Below are positions 56,445 to 64,000 of a stretch of DNA of 64,000 nucleotides, piece by piece. This DNA comes from an uncultured Spirochaetia bacterium. Lineage in GTDB: Bacteria; Spirochaetota; Spirochaetia; CAKZLE01. Every line of letters begins with the position of its first letter. Position 1 is the first letter of the stretch. The DNA lies in contig CAKZLE010000022.1 in NCBI GenBank assembly GCA_937125225.1, positions 24,036 through 88,035 of the forward strand, in the 5' to 3' direction. The notes under the pieces were generated by a model. The model saw only the letters and a list, made by a program, of their open reading frames with translations, was not told where the DNA came from and searched no databases. Position numbers and translations under genes: made by a program.

Positions 56445-57713
56445 GTGGGAAAATCAATGTTCTTTGATGCACATATGCATGCGATGTCTATCACACACCC
56501 CAACTATGTTGCCTTCATTCGAGAAATCGAAAGTAACTTTGCTGAAGAGGCTGTAAGCGGGATGTTCTCCTCGAACTATATCGCCTCAGCTTCCAATGCC
56601 TCCCAACTCCTTTCTAGGATGCAAATGATTCTCTCCTTGATGGATAGATCTATCGGTGAGATATTCCTTTTGATTGAAGATGATCTATCTGCCCCCTTCA
56701 AGTTGAAGAATAAGGGGCTCTTCTCTAATAATCCCCAAGTAGAACAGAAGCCCTTCATCCATGACGGAGCGTTTCATTTCAACCAAAAACCGTATGACAA
56801 TCTCGGTCTATGTCCAATGATCATGGATTTCACTCGTGAGAAACAACAGATCTCAGGAGTCTATACCTATGAACATGAACCTGGACGACTCATAAAGTAT
56901 ATCGATGATACCAAAGAGGGAATCGAATATTATCATAAGGTAAGGCCTGAGGGGCTATTGAGGTTCTTCCCCTTCTTAGGGATCAATCCGGCTGCACATG
57001 ATCTTCATTTCATCGAAGATCTCTTCAGTAGATATCTGATCACTGATGGCCAGCAGATCAATGAGACTCAATTCTGTCATGGGGTCAAATTATATCCACC
57101 ATTGGATTTCAACCCTTGGCCAGTAGAAAACCCAAAGGAACTCGAGAAGGTCCGATTCATCTATGAGACCTGTATGAAAGCCGAATTACCGATAACAACC
57201 CACTGTGATGATCAGGGGTTCAGAAGTATTCCTGCAAAAACAGCATGGGACTACTCCTCACCAAAGAGGTGGGAGGAGGTTCTGAAACACTATCCCTCCC
57301 TGAACTTGGACTTTGCCCACTTCGGTTGGCAATACAGACCGAGTGCGAGTCTGCGCAATAAGACAGCTGCTAGTGTGAGACTCACCTCGAGCTTCACAGA
57401 CACCTGGTATTCACAGATCCTGAAGATGATGATCAAATACGAGAATGTCTATGCGGATGTATCGTTCAGTGGAGCTTCAGAGAGTTTTTATCGACATGTG
57501 GTCGATTCCCTGAAGAGCTTCACTGTTGGAGATAGGAAACAGATCAATGAGAGGATTATGTTCGGTTCCGACTATTTCCTTCACCTCTCGAAGGTCGACT
57601 CTTATTCCCACTACTTCTCCCTTTTTGAGCACTCCCCCTTCTCTGCTGAGCAGATCGAGGCTTTTGCTTCGGAGAACGTCCTTTCTTGGCTTTCTCAGGA
57701 CTATGACGGATGA
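56445..57713 (+). CDS. Amidohydrolase-superfamily metal-dependent hydrolase
   Basis: 422 residues from GTG 56445 (GGGGTG seven bases before); ATG 56457 is an alternative. Metal-site motifs of the TIM-barrel amidohydrolase group: FDAHMHAM (His10, His12), LPITTHCDDQGF, LDFAHFGW and MFGSDYFLH, then FASENVLSWL. Substrate unknown. Its 3' 158 bases are also read in antisense by the methyltransferase gene. Confidence 0.8.
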   Translation: MGKSMFFDAHMHAMSITHPNYVAFIREIESNFAEEAVSGMFSSNYIASASNASQLLSRMQMILSLMDRSIGEIFLLIEDDLSAPFKLKNKGLFSNNPQVEQKPFIHDGAFHFNQKPYDNLGLCPMIMDFTREKQQISGVYTYEHEPGRLIKYIDDTKEGIEYYHKVRPEGLLRFFPFLGINPAAHDLHFIEDLFSRYLITDGQQINETQFCHGVKLYPPLDFNPWPVENPKELEKVRFIYETCMKAELPITTHCDDQGFRSIPAKTAWDYSSPKRWEEVLKHYPSLNLDFAHFGWQYRPSASLRNKTAASVRLTSSFTDTWYSQILKMMIKYENVYADVSFSGASESFYRHVVDSLKSFTVGDRKQINERIMFGSDYFLHLSKVDSYSHYFSLFEHSPFSAEQIEAFASENVLSWLSQDYDG

Positions 57714-58629
57714 CCCAGCATACATGAGGCTTCCTCTTCTTAGAGAATCCTGGTGGTATGGTATGAGGGGTTATGTTCTCACATGCAGTATTCGGCAACC
57801 TGCCGGAATCAAAATGGAAGGTGGTGAGATTTGTAGAGAAGATCAGAATCCCCTTCTTTGTCAGATGCTTCAGAGCTAATGTGATATACTCTATATAATC
57901 TCTCTGGATATCAAAGGTCCCCTCCATATTGTGACTGTTGGAGAACGAGGGAGGATCCATGACGATCATATCGAACTTCTCCCCTGTTGAAGATCTCTCA
58001 GTGAGGAAAGTCTTCACATCGGCCCTGATACAGGGATACATATCCCCAGCAAAACCGTTTTCAGAGAGATTCTCTTCAGCCCAACTAAGATAGGTATTCG
58101 ATAGATCGACAGATTCGATATATTTGGCCCCACCTGCAGCAGCATAGACAGAAAAGGAGCCGGTATAGCAGAAAAGATTCAGTATTCGAAGCTGATCAGC
58201 ATATTCTCTGACCATCATCCTCGTTGGCATATGGTCAAGGAAAAGACCCGTATCAATACGTGTTTCGAGATTGATCTTGAAGAGCAATCCGCTCTCTTTT
58301 GCCCAGAACGGTTCGATGGAGTTCTCATCAGCCATCTTACTATGCTGTTCGATACCCTCCCGCTTCTTTCTGTATTGATAGATGATGTTTTCTCTCTGTA
58401 CGTAGGCCATACTGCTCACAGCTTCGATGACCGCATCGGAATCGAGGGTCTCCTCACCATATTCGACGATCTTGGCATATGGTCCATAGAGCTCTACAGT
58501 AATGGGAAATACACCAAGATTACGATCGTAGATACGCATACAGGCCGTATCATTGTCCTGTAGCTCCTTTCGCACACCCTGGTAGGTGAATTTTATTATT
58601 TTCTTTAACTCTTTAATATCATAGTTCAT
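57556..58629 (-). CDS. RlmK-like 23S rRNA methyltransferase with basic tail
   Basis: 357 residues. SAM-dependent fold matching the RlmK half of RlmKL: GLFLDHMPTR, ILNLFCYTGSFSVYAAAGGA (motif I), ESVDLSNTYLSWAEENL and IVMDPPSFSNS with FDIQRDY. RlmK makes m7G2069 in E. coli 23S rRNA; the same target here is an inference. The N-terminal RlmL half is missing. The last 50 residues are a Lys/Arg/Ser/Gly/Gln tail encoded antisense to the amidohydrolase gene, starting where the methyltransferase fold ends. Confidence 0.83.
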   Translation of the reverse strand: MNYDIKELKKIIKFTYQGVRKELQDNDTACMRIYDRNLGVFPITVELYGPYAKIVEYGEETLDSDAVIEAVSSMAYVQRENIIYQYRKKREGIEQHSKMADENSIEPFWAKESGLLFKINLETRIDTGLFLDHMPTRMMVREYADQLRILNLFCYTGSFSVYAAAGGAKYIESVDLSNTYLSWAEENLSENGFAGDMYPCIRADVKTFLTERSSTGEKFDMIVMDPPSFSNSHNMEGTFDIQRDYIEYITLALKHLTKKGILIFSTNLTTFHFDSGRLPNTACENITPHTIPPGFSKKRKPHVCWVIRHSPEKAKKGRSPKQKPRSAQQRRGSAQKGRSSGNKSRPSRGEGNSRNRT

Positions 58630-58690
58630 TTTATTTGCCTTTTTACCCTTAAGTATATATTATTATTGTTGAATGTAAAAGGAGCCAATA

Positions 58691-59149
58691 ATGGATCAAG
58701 AGACAGAAGCCTTATTGAAGAAGATGGAAGAAGATAACGGTGGTCCTATAGAATATAAGACCTATTGCCGTCTACTAGGTTTCAGCGATGGGACATCACT
58801 TGATCTGGGAGGACTGCTGTTTGTAGTCAATGATAAGTTGGTCTTCGAGGACTTCGAAAAACAACCTGGTATCCTAGATATGTTCGGTAAAAGCAAAAAG
58901 AGCTATGAAAAGTACAAGACCTATCGTCTTTTCGACGAAATCCTCGGCATAAAGAAGATCAAGACCAGTAGTGCTAAGAAAGTCATCGCAGGTAGGGCTG
59001 ATGGGAAAGATATCCCGACTATCTCTCGATTCGATAGGCTATTCTCACAGACGATACTTGAACTCACGTTCAAAGAGGAACCAAACTGGTATATAGAACT
59101 GCTTGAAGACAAGGAGTTCATCAACTATATAGAGGAGAAAAGGTCATGA
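58691..59149 (+). CDS. Hypothetical protein upstream of a phosphohexomutase gene
   Basis: 152 residues, charged, no signal peptide or membrane segment. Contains LDLGGLLFVVNDKLVFEDFEK and a C-terminal FKEEPNWYIELLEDKEFINYIEEK. I do not recognise the family. The ATG overlaps nothing upstream; the stop overlaps the next gene by four bases (ATGA), so it is translationally coupled to the phosphohexomutase gene. Confidence 0.6.
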   Translation: MDQETEALLKKMEEDNGGPIEYKTYCRLLGFSDGTSLDLGGLLFVVNDKLVFEDFEKQPGILDMFGKSKKSYEKYKTYRLFDEILGIKKIKTSSAKKVIAGRADGKDIPTISRFDRLFSQTILELTFKEEPNWYIELLEDKEFINYIEEKRS

Positions 59150-60483
59150 AAGCATTCAAAGCATACGATATCAGAGGAGTCTATAACAGAGATTTCAACA
59201 AAGATGATGTATATCGAGTCGGTTTCTTCCTTCCCGGGCTTCTAGGAGCAAAGACTATTCTCGTAGGTCGTGATGTCAGAGAGAGTTCTGAAGAGGTTTT
59301 TGAGAGTCTCTGCAGAGGAATCACAGATGCCGGAGCAGATGTTCATTCTATCGGCCTCTCTACTACGCCAATGGTCTATTTCGCGACTGCGTACCTCGGG
59401 TATGAGGGATCTGTGATGATCACTGCAAGTCATAACCCGAAACAATATAATGGTTTAAAGATCTCTAGAGCAAAAGCACTCCCCGTCGGAGCCGAGACTG
59501 GACTCAAAGAGCTCGAGAAGATGGTGATAGAAGATGAGGTAGTCCTCGCAGAAGAGAAAGGTACCCTCACTTCGATCGATGTGAAGCATCAGTACCTCGA
59601 GTTCCTTAAAGGTTATGCACCTGATACCTCAGATCTCGATCTTTCGGTCGACTGTTCTAATGGTATGGCGAATCTCCTTATCAAAGATCTGATCGGAGAA
59701 GAACCTCACTATCTATATGATACCTTAGATGGGACCTTTCCAAATCATGAACCTAATCCTCTCGAAGAGGAGAATGTTGAGGACCTCAAGGCCGCGGTGA
59801 TTGCTAACAAGAGTGACCTCGGTATCATCTTCGATGGTGATGCAGATCGAGTCATGTTCGTCGATGAGAGAGGACGTTATATTCAACCGGATATCATCAC
59901 AGGTGTCATTGCCTCTCACTTCCTTAAAAGTGAGAAGGGATATATTCTCATTGATATCCGGACCTCACGTTCTGTATCTGAGTATCTTGAACGACTCGGT
60001 GCGGATGTCTTCACCTGGAAAGTCGGACATTCTAACGCAAAGGCCAAGATGAAAGAACTCCCGGCCATCTTCGGTGGAGAACTTGCTGGCCACTACTATT
60101 TCAGAGATTTCTATAACTGTGATTCTGGGCTTTTAGCCTGTCTAATCGTACTGCAAGTTGCAGTAGCTCTTAAAAAGGAAGGTCGACAGATATCAGATCT
60201 AATCGATGATATGGTCGTTTATGCTAATTCAAGCGAGCTCAACTTCAAGATAGAAGATAAAGAGGGAGCTATGGCTGCTTTAAAAGAGAGATATACCACA
60301 AAGGAGACTCCTACTAAGGTCCTTGATTTTGACGGTTACAGGATCGAATTCGAAGACTGGTGGTTCAATGTTAGACCTTCAAACACTGAGCCATATTTAC
60401 GACTTGTCGTAGAAGCTAGGAGCGATGAGATGCTGGAAGAAAAGCTAGCAGAGCTCAAAGTTATCTTGAGTACATTCGAATAG
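59146..60483 (+). CDS. Phosphomannomutase/phosphoglucomutase
   Basis: 445 residues, alpha-D-phosphohexomutase family. Catalytic Ser95 in TASHNPKQYNG, metal loop DGDADR at 230-235, sugar-binding GGELAGHYYF and phosphate-binding RPSNTEPYLR. Provides hexose-1-phosphates for cell-surface sugars. A terminator and galE follow. Confidence 0.9.
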   Translation: MKAFKAYDIRGVYNRDFNKDDVYRVGFFLPGLLGAKTILVGRDVRESSEEVFESLCRGITDAGADVHSIGLSTTPMVYFATAYLGYEGSVMITASHNPKQYNGLKISRAKALPVGAETGLKELEKMVIEDEVVLAEEKGTLTSIDVKHQYLEFLKGYAPDTSDLDLSVDCSNGMANLLIKDLIGEEPHYLYDTLDGTFPNHEPNPLEEENVEDLKAAVIANKSDLGIIFDGDADRVMFVDERGRYIQPDIITGVIASHFLKSEKGYILIDIRTSRSVSEYLERLGADVFTWKVGHSNAKAKMKELPAIFGGELAGHYYFRDFYNCDSGLLACLIVLQVAVALKKEGRQISDLIDDMVVYANSSELNFKIEDKEGAMAALKERYTTKETPTKVLDFDGYRIEFEDWWFNVRPSNTEPYLRLVVEARSDEMLEEKLAELKVILSTFE

Positions 60484-60496
60484 GCTATTACTATAG

Positions 60497-60524
60497 AGAC
60501 TGTTTAGCGATAGACAGTCTTTTT
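60497..60524 (+). terminator. Terminator after the phosphohexomutase gene
   Basis: AGACTGT pairs with ACAGTCT over a 10-base loop, followed by TTTTT, 14 bases after the stop. Confidence 0.78.
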
Positions 60525-60556
60525 ATTCTAACATAAACAGATCATAAGGAGTCAGT

Positions 60557-61534
60557 ATGAAAGTTCTATTATTTGGTGGTGCCGGTTATATAGGAACACA
60601 TGTCGCATTAGCCTTCCAGAAGCGTGGAGACACAGTAGGTATCTATGATAACTTCTCCTCAGGTCTAAGAGATAATATCATCCCTGGATCAGTTGTCTAT
60701 GAAGGGGATATCCTAAACAAGGACCAACTCAAAGCAGCGCTTGCAGATGGTTGGGACGCAGTAGTACATCTTGCGGCATTCAAAGCAGCTGGTGAATCTA
60801 TGACAAGACCTGAGAAGTACTCCTTGAACAATATCACAGGATCTTTGAACCTGATCACTGAATGTGTATCAGCAGGTGTGAAAGGTTTCGTACTCTCCTC
60901 CTCTGCTGCAATATATGGAGAACCTACCTATCTACCGATCGATGAGGAACATCCTAAGAATCCTGAGAACTATTATGGATATACAAAACTCGCCATAGAA
61001 AGACATCTTGAATGGTACGATAAACTCAAAGATCTCAGATTTGCAGCTTTGAGATACTTCAATGCAGCTGGGTATGATTCAAACGGAGATATGATGGGAC
61101 TAGAGAATAGCCCAGCCAATCTCATCCCTGTTGTCATGGAAGCAGCTGTTGGGAAAAGAGATACATTGCAGATCTTCGGAGATGACTATGATACAAAAGA
61201 CGGTACCGGTGTTAGAGATTATGTACATGTCACCGACTTAGCAGAGGGCCATGTGATGGCAGTTGATTATATTCTTGCTAATGATGAGAGCATCACAGTC
61301 AATCTCGGCTCAGAGAGCGGCCTTAGCGTTCTGGAGATACTTCAGGAGTCACGTAAGGTGTCAGGACGAGAGATCCCTGCGAACTTCGTAGGCAGAAGAG
61401 CCGGAGATCCAGCGAAACTTGTAGCTACTTCTAAGAAGGCAAATGATATTCTTGGATGGTATCCTAAATACAGCTCATTAGAGTCGATAATCAAGAGTAC
61501 TTGGGATGTGTATAAGAAAAATTTCAACCTCTAA
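60557..61534 (+). CDS. galE: UDP-glucose 4-epimerase
   Basis: 325 residues, extended short-chain dehydrogenase. GGAGYIGTHVA binds NAD at residues 6-16; SSSAAIYGEP and the catalytic YYGYTKLAIE (YxxxK) follow; DGTGVRDYVHVTDLAEGH is typical of GalE. Interconverts UDP-glucose and UDP-galactose for surface polysaccharide. ATG follows AAGGAG. Confidence 0.93.
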   Translation: MKVLLFGGAGYIGTHVALAFQKRGDTVGIYDNFSSGLRDNIIPGSVVYEGDILNKDQLKAALADGWDAVVHLAAFKAAGESMTRPEKYSLNNITGSLNLITECVSAGVKGFVLSSSAAIYGEPTYLPIDEEHPKNPENYYGYTKLAIERHLEWYDKLKDLRFAALRYFNAAGYDSNGDMMGLENSPANLIPVVMEAAVGKRDTLQIFGDDYDTKDGTGVRDYVHVTDLAEGHVMAVDYILANDESITVNLGSESGLSVLEILQESRKVSGREIPANFVGRRAGDPAKLVATSKKANDILGWYPKYSSLESIIKSTWDVYKKNFNL

Positions 61535-61564
61535 AAACTTTTATCAGGTTTTTTTTGATACGTA

Positions 61565-61593
61565 TTGACATATAAGAGGATATTGGTTAAATT
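61565..61593 (+). promoter_or_regulatory. tRNA-Asn promoter
   Basis: TTGACA and TAAATT with a 17-base spacer, 23 bases before the tRNA. Confidence 0.7.
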
Positions 61594-61616
61594 ATCACTC
61601 GTTCAGTAACGAACAT

Positions 61617-61689
61617 TCCCCTGTAGCTCAGCTGGTAGAGCGGGTGACTGTTAATCACTAGGTCGGAGGTTCAAGTCCTTCCGGGGGAG
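61617..61689 (+). tRNA. tRNA-Asn (anticodon GTT)
   Basis: 73 bases: acceptor TCCCCTG/CGGGGGA, discriminator G, anticodon arm GTGA-CTGTTAA-TCAC with GTT, T arm GGAGG-TTCAAGT-CCTTC. CCA is not encoded. Its 3' half, from the anticodon loop, is duplicated at 63093. Confidence 0.95.
61653..61687 (+). repeat. attL-like core within tRNA-Asn
   Basis: Starts AATCACTAGGTCGGAGG and runs to the GGGGG of the acceptor stem. Identical to 63093-63127. Confidence 0.8.
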
Positions 61690-61703
61690 CAAATCTTAAA
61701 TTG

Positions 61704-61990
61704 TTATTTAAAATAATTTACTTTGCAATGGCAAGACAATAGGTCTTGCCATTTTTTTGTTTTGAGCCTAAAAGTCTCTATACCGATAGTAAATCCCGGC
61801 ATACCGCTTGATAGGGCATTATGTGCTAGGATCTCACCAGAGTCGTCAGTGTATATGATGTGAAAGGTTTCTATCCCGGGGTTCCTGAATACTGAAAATA
61901 TCTCAGCAAGTTCCGTAGGACTATTTATGGTATGACCGGTAAAGTCTATTCGTTTATGTTTCCGCCACTCGGCTTGAACTGAACTGTCGC
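61704..61990 (-). pseudogene. Broken JAB/RadC-like domain fragment
   Basis: On the minus strand one frame reads FTGHTINSPTELAEIFSVF, then FRNPGIETFHIIYTDDSG and EILAHNALSSGMPG, before stopping at 61704. This resembles the start of JAB/RadC-type proteins carried by conjugative elements. No start codon lies in this frame, which is open back to about 62107 and overlaps the small gene at 61946-62146. After GMPG the match ends and the frame runs into the tRNA terminator. It appears truncated at both ends. Confidence 0.5.
61727..61757 (+). terminator. Terminator after tRNA-Asn
   Basis: AATGGCAAGAC and GTCTTGCCATT form an 11-base-pair stem with an AATAG loop, followed by TTTTT. Confidence 0.92.
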
Positions 61991-62146
61991 TCCGTCGTCC
62001 GGATACAGAAACCGGACGTCCGGTTCTCGGTTTGCCGCTAATTGAAACATCGCCTTTGAGATTGATATGGATTCTTCGTGACTCTTCGATTCTTTCAAAG
62101 CCTTAGACAACTCGTCCATCGATTTCCCTGAGTGTTTCTTCTGCAT
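61946..62146 (-). CDS. Small protein of unknown function in the tRNA-Asn element
   Basis: 66 residues from ATG 62146, chosen because GGAGG lies eight bases upstream; the frame opens earlier at 62197 without one. Charged N-terminal helix (MQKKHSGKSMDELSKALKE), then a Pro/Asp-containing end (REPDVRFLYPDDGATVQF). Not recognised. Its 3' end overlaps the JAB-like fragment in another frame, so it may be the upstream partner of that gene, or its N-terminus after a frameshift. Confidence 0.55.
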   Translation of the reverse strand: MQKKHSGKSMDELSKALKESKSHEESISISKAMFQLAANREPDVRFLYPDDGATVQFKPSGGNINE

Positions 62147-62199
62147 AGTCAGCACCTCCGTCATGTTTAACATACAATTATAGTTGGAAATAAGCAAAG

Positions 62200-62910
62200 A
62201 GAGTTTATGATAAAAATACCAATATCACCCCATTCCTTCCAAACAATTACAACATAAGTACAATTTAGTAGAACTTATTCAATCTACCTCTAATTCACAT
62301 ATACATACCATACTATTATTTTTCAAAACTCAACCAATGCACTGATTATGTGAATTATTGATTTAATCTTGTACAAAGCAATACCCTTATTTCCACCTTT
62401 GAGTTTTTTAAAGAGATCAATCTTTATACTTTAGAAGCTCATAGACGTCTTACTATTTTAATTCTCCAAATTTGTTTTTAATAGTTACTTGAAACCAATC
62501 CCTATATTAAACTCTTTTTTACAAACTCAATTCACAATTTCCCTCAGATAATATACTTAGAGATGGGATCAAAGGGGTGGCCATGTAGGGTTGTTTCAAT
62601 GTTGTTCCTTCACTACAATTTAAATTATTTTTTGAAATTTACTTTTTCTATATTAGAATCTAGGACCATGTAACTTTTCTTATTCTGCTTAAAGCTTTTT
62701 TAGTCTACCGGATTATTTTTAAAACTTGACCGTTAATGATTTTTTTCTCAGTTATATATCACTTATCATATCTCATAAAATATTAATAAATGAGACTAAC
62801 TCAATTCATGGGTAGACCCTAACCTTAGAATTTTTGAATTCCTTTATAAGTCGTATTCATAATTTACTCATCAGAATATACTCCAGGAAAAAATCGATAC
62901 AAATCATCGG
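62200..62910. other. AT-rich non-coding stretch in the element remnant
   Basis: About 700 bases with frequent stops in all frames and no ribosome site-plus-ORF. No known element was recognised. Confidence 0.5.
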
Positions 62911-62919
62911 GCATCAGGA

Positions 62920-62959
62920 GGGGACATGGGGACATACCTTAAGGTCCCCTTATGTCCCC
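62920..62959. repeat. GGGGACAT direct and inverted repeat cluster
   Basis: GGGGACAT occurs twice in tandem (62920, 62928); after the palindrome CCTTAAGG follow GTCCCC and ATGTCCCC (62952), the inverted copy. The cluster could form a stem or bind a dimeric protein. Confidence 0.6.
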
Positions 62960-62994
62960 CCTATTTAGGTAGTTTCCGTCATTATGTCAGTCAG

Positions 62995-63076
62995 TGTCAT
63001 TGGCGTTATGACGACTCTGACCAATGTGTCATTTTGTGTCATTGGAGAATGACTGTAGTCTGACCAATTGACCAAT
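62995..63076. repeat. Cluster of short repeats beside the right att copy
   Basis: TGTCATTGG (62995), TGTCATT (63027) and TGTCATTGG (63037), with TCTGACCAAT (63016, 63059) and TGACCAAT (63069) between. Repeats of this type 20-100 bases from an attachment core are typical of integrase or excisionase arm sites; the role is inferred. Confidence 0.55.
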
Positions 63077-63092
63077 AGGATTAGTCAGCATA

Positions 63093-63127
63093 AATCACTA
63101 GGTCGGAGGTTCAAGTCCTTCCGGGGG
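63093..63127 (+). repeat. attR-like copy of the tRNA-Asn 3' half
   Basis: 35 bases identical to 61653-61687, then one extra G before AGCAAA. Lacks the 5' half, so it is not a functional tRNA. Confidence 0.85.
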
Positions 63128-63299
63128 GAGCAAAAGCACATAACTTTTAGTTGAATGCTTTTTCTTTTTCTGCCGTTTGAAATCATACTTATACGACATT
63201 ATCTGACTCTAGCCATATTTAGGCACTCATAGAAATGAATTGTAATCTTTTGTTTTCTTCAGAGATCAATATCATTATATTTCTCACAGAGGGAGAATC

Positions 63300-63833
63300 A
63301 TGAAATATATAGCACTTCTCAGAGGTATCAATGTTGGTGGAAAAAGAAAAGTAGAGATGAAAAGACTCCGAGATCTATTCGTATCGTTAGGCTATAGGAA
63401 TGTGGTAACATATCTAAATTCCGGTAATCTGATCTTTGAATCAGAGAAGGATCTGTCTTCATTACAGAAGGTGGTTCCTAATCGTTTGAAAGATGAATTT
63501 AGATTTGAGCTCCCTACCCTTATAAAAGAAGAAAATGATATCGTGAAGATTGCAAAAGCCATCCCAGAGGAATGGATGAATAATGCAGAGCAAAAGACGG
63601 ATATTGCATATCTCTTTCCAGATATAGACTCAAAGGAATTGCTAGATGAAATGCCATTTAATAAAGAATTCATCCATATCAAATATATCACAGGTGCCCT
63701 CATCTGGAATCTGAAGAAAAGAGATTATACCAAGAGCCATTTGAATAAGATAGTAAGTAAAGAACAGTATCAACGAATGACTGTGAGAAATGTGAATACT
63801 GCCAGATTTCTAGCTGGTTTGAATAAGCTTTAA
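63300..63833 (+). CDS. DUF1697-family protein
   Basis: 177 residues, the usual length. The family pattern KYIALLRGINVGG...VEMKRLRDLFVSLGYRNVVTYLNSGNLIFES is clear, as is the end MTVRNVNTARFLAGL. Biochemical function is unknown. The ATG follows GAGGGAG. It sits just outside the tRNA-Asn element. Confidence 0.9.
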   Translation: MKYIALLRGINVGGKRKVEMKRLRDLFVSLGYRNVVTYLNSGNLIFESEKDLSSLQKVVPNRLKDEFRFELPTLIKEENDIVKIAKAIPEEWMNNAEQKTDIAYLFPDIDSKELLDEMPFNKEFIHIKYITGALIWNLKKRDYTKSHLNKIVSKEQYQRMTVRNVNTARFLAGLNKL

Positions 63834-64000
63834 TCGAGTAAGTAGAATAATTATATATCCTCTCTTAATGCATAGACTCTTGAGAACTACCTTAACCATA
63901 TTCAATTAGGACATCCTTATATAAGGCTCTAGAATAAAATCTGTGTGATATGAAATAACTAAAAAAGTAGAAAAGAATGAAATTGGGCAAGACCTCTGTT
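63834..64000. other. Window end, no feature seen
   Basis: 167 AT-rich bases after the DUF1697 gene; no gene, RNA or clear hairpin with T run was seen. Confidence 0.4.

Larger units (their letters stand above)
61653..63127. mobile_element. Remnant of a tRNA-Asn-integrated element
   Basis: Bounded by two copies of the tRNA-Asn 3' half (61653-61687 and 63093-63127; identical over 35 bases). Inside: a strong terminator, a fragment of a JAB/RadC-like gene, a small gene, about 750 bases of AT-rich sequence with no gene, and a cluster of short repeats next to the right copy. No integrase remains. Integrases of the tyrosine family use this layout. Confidence 0.75.

Noticed and set aside
57526..57879. 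Plus-strand frame of 117 residues across the amidohydrolase end
   Set aside because: It is a shifted-frame shadow of the amidohydrolase and the antisense of the methyltransferase, with no ribosome site.
62995..63076. CRISPR array
   Set aside because: Units are only 7-10 bases, irregularly spaced and in both orientations, with no spacers of constant length.
63093..63134. Second tRNA gene
   Set aside because: Only the 3' half of tRNA-Asn is present; the 5' half and anticodon are missing, so it is an attachment-site copy.

Overview
The window looks like chromosome of a free-living spirochaete (Spirochaetota). This is inferred from gene content and style, not from a marker gene: short ParB-like protein next to an M29 aminopeptidase, pyruvate phosphate dikinase, substrate-binding proteins with an FAGG signal-peptide end, DUF1566, CotH and lamin-tail lipoproteins, and CvpA/MurG/HolB packing. 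Base composition is moderately AT-rich and genes are dense on both strands. Clear -35/-10 promoters (TTGACA with a 16-17 base gap) and AGGAG ribosome sites are common.

Layout. 1-7853, minus strand: end of a secreted protein, a phospholipase D-like lipoprotein, a LacI regulator with a likely autoregulatory operator, a compact five-gene run (pirin, VOC protein, HEPN-like/CBS protein, 2H phosphoesterase, PHP phosphoesterase) and an MFS transporter. 8038-9788, plus: ParB-like protein and aminopeptidase. 9854-14799, minus: acetyltransferase, coaX, an ABC-F ATPase, tRNA-Glu, tRNA-Gln, apt, tsaD and a small protein with a non-ATG start. 14924-19214: tRNA-Thr, lamin-tail and CotH lipoproteins, a VOC protein, a DUF1566 lipoprotein. 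19347-24319: ppdK, a primary-type sigma factor, a TPR protein and solitary groES. 24320-26943: an AT-rich insert with a PAS/Cys-motif protein and a PD-(D/E)XK nuclease.

26944-34306, minus, is one tightly packed operon: murG, cvpA, holB, an NtrB-like kinase, an NtrC-like regulator and dinG. 34390-41968, plus, is the complete phosphate regulon pstS-pstCAB-phoU-phoB-phoR, with two arrays of 11-base-period Pho boxes. Its PstA carries about 260 extra residues between the first and second membrane segments that look like a tandem pair of PstS-like lobes. 42075-44558: two lipoproteins, one with an RCC1-type propeller. 44640-48476: TPP riboswitch and thiBPQ. 48517-49928: a barrel-like protein and a caspase-fold lipoprotein with an EF-hand. 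49933-54604, minus: uvrB, htrA and a MATE transporter. 54720-61534: glnS, an amidohydrolase, an rlmK-like methyltransferase (minus strand), an unknown protein, a phosphohexomutase and galE.

61617-63134 is an integration scar. tRNA-Asn is followed 1440 bases later by a copy of its 3' half. Between the copies lie a small gene, a broken JAB/RadC-like fragment and, beside the distal copy, a cluster of short repeats like integrase arm sites. A DUF1697 protein closes the window.

The most unusual items are the PstA insertion, the HEPN-CBS/2H/PHP cassette, the calcium-site caspase lipoprotein and the tRNA-Asn island scar. No CRISPR array, rRNA or intact insertion sequence was seen.
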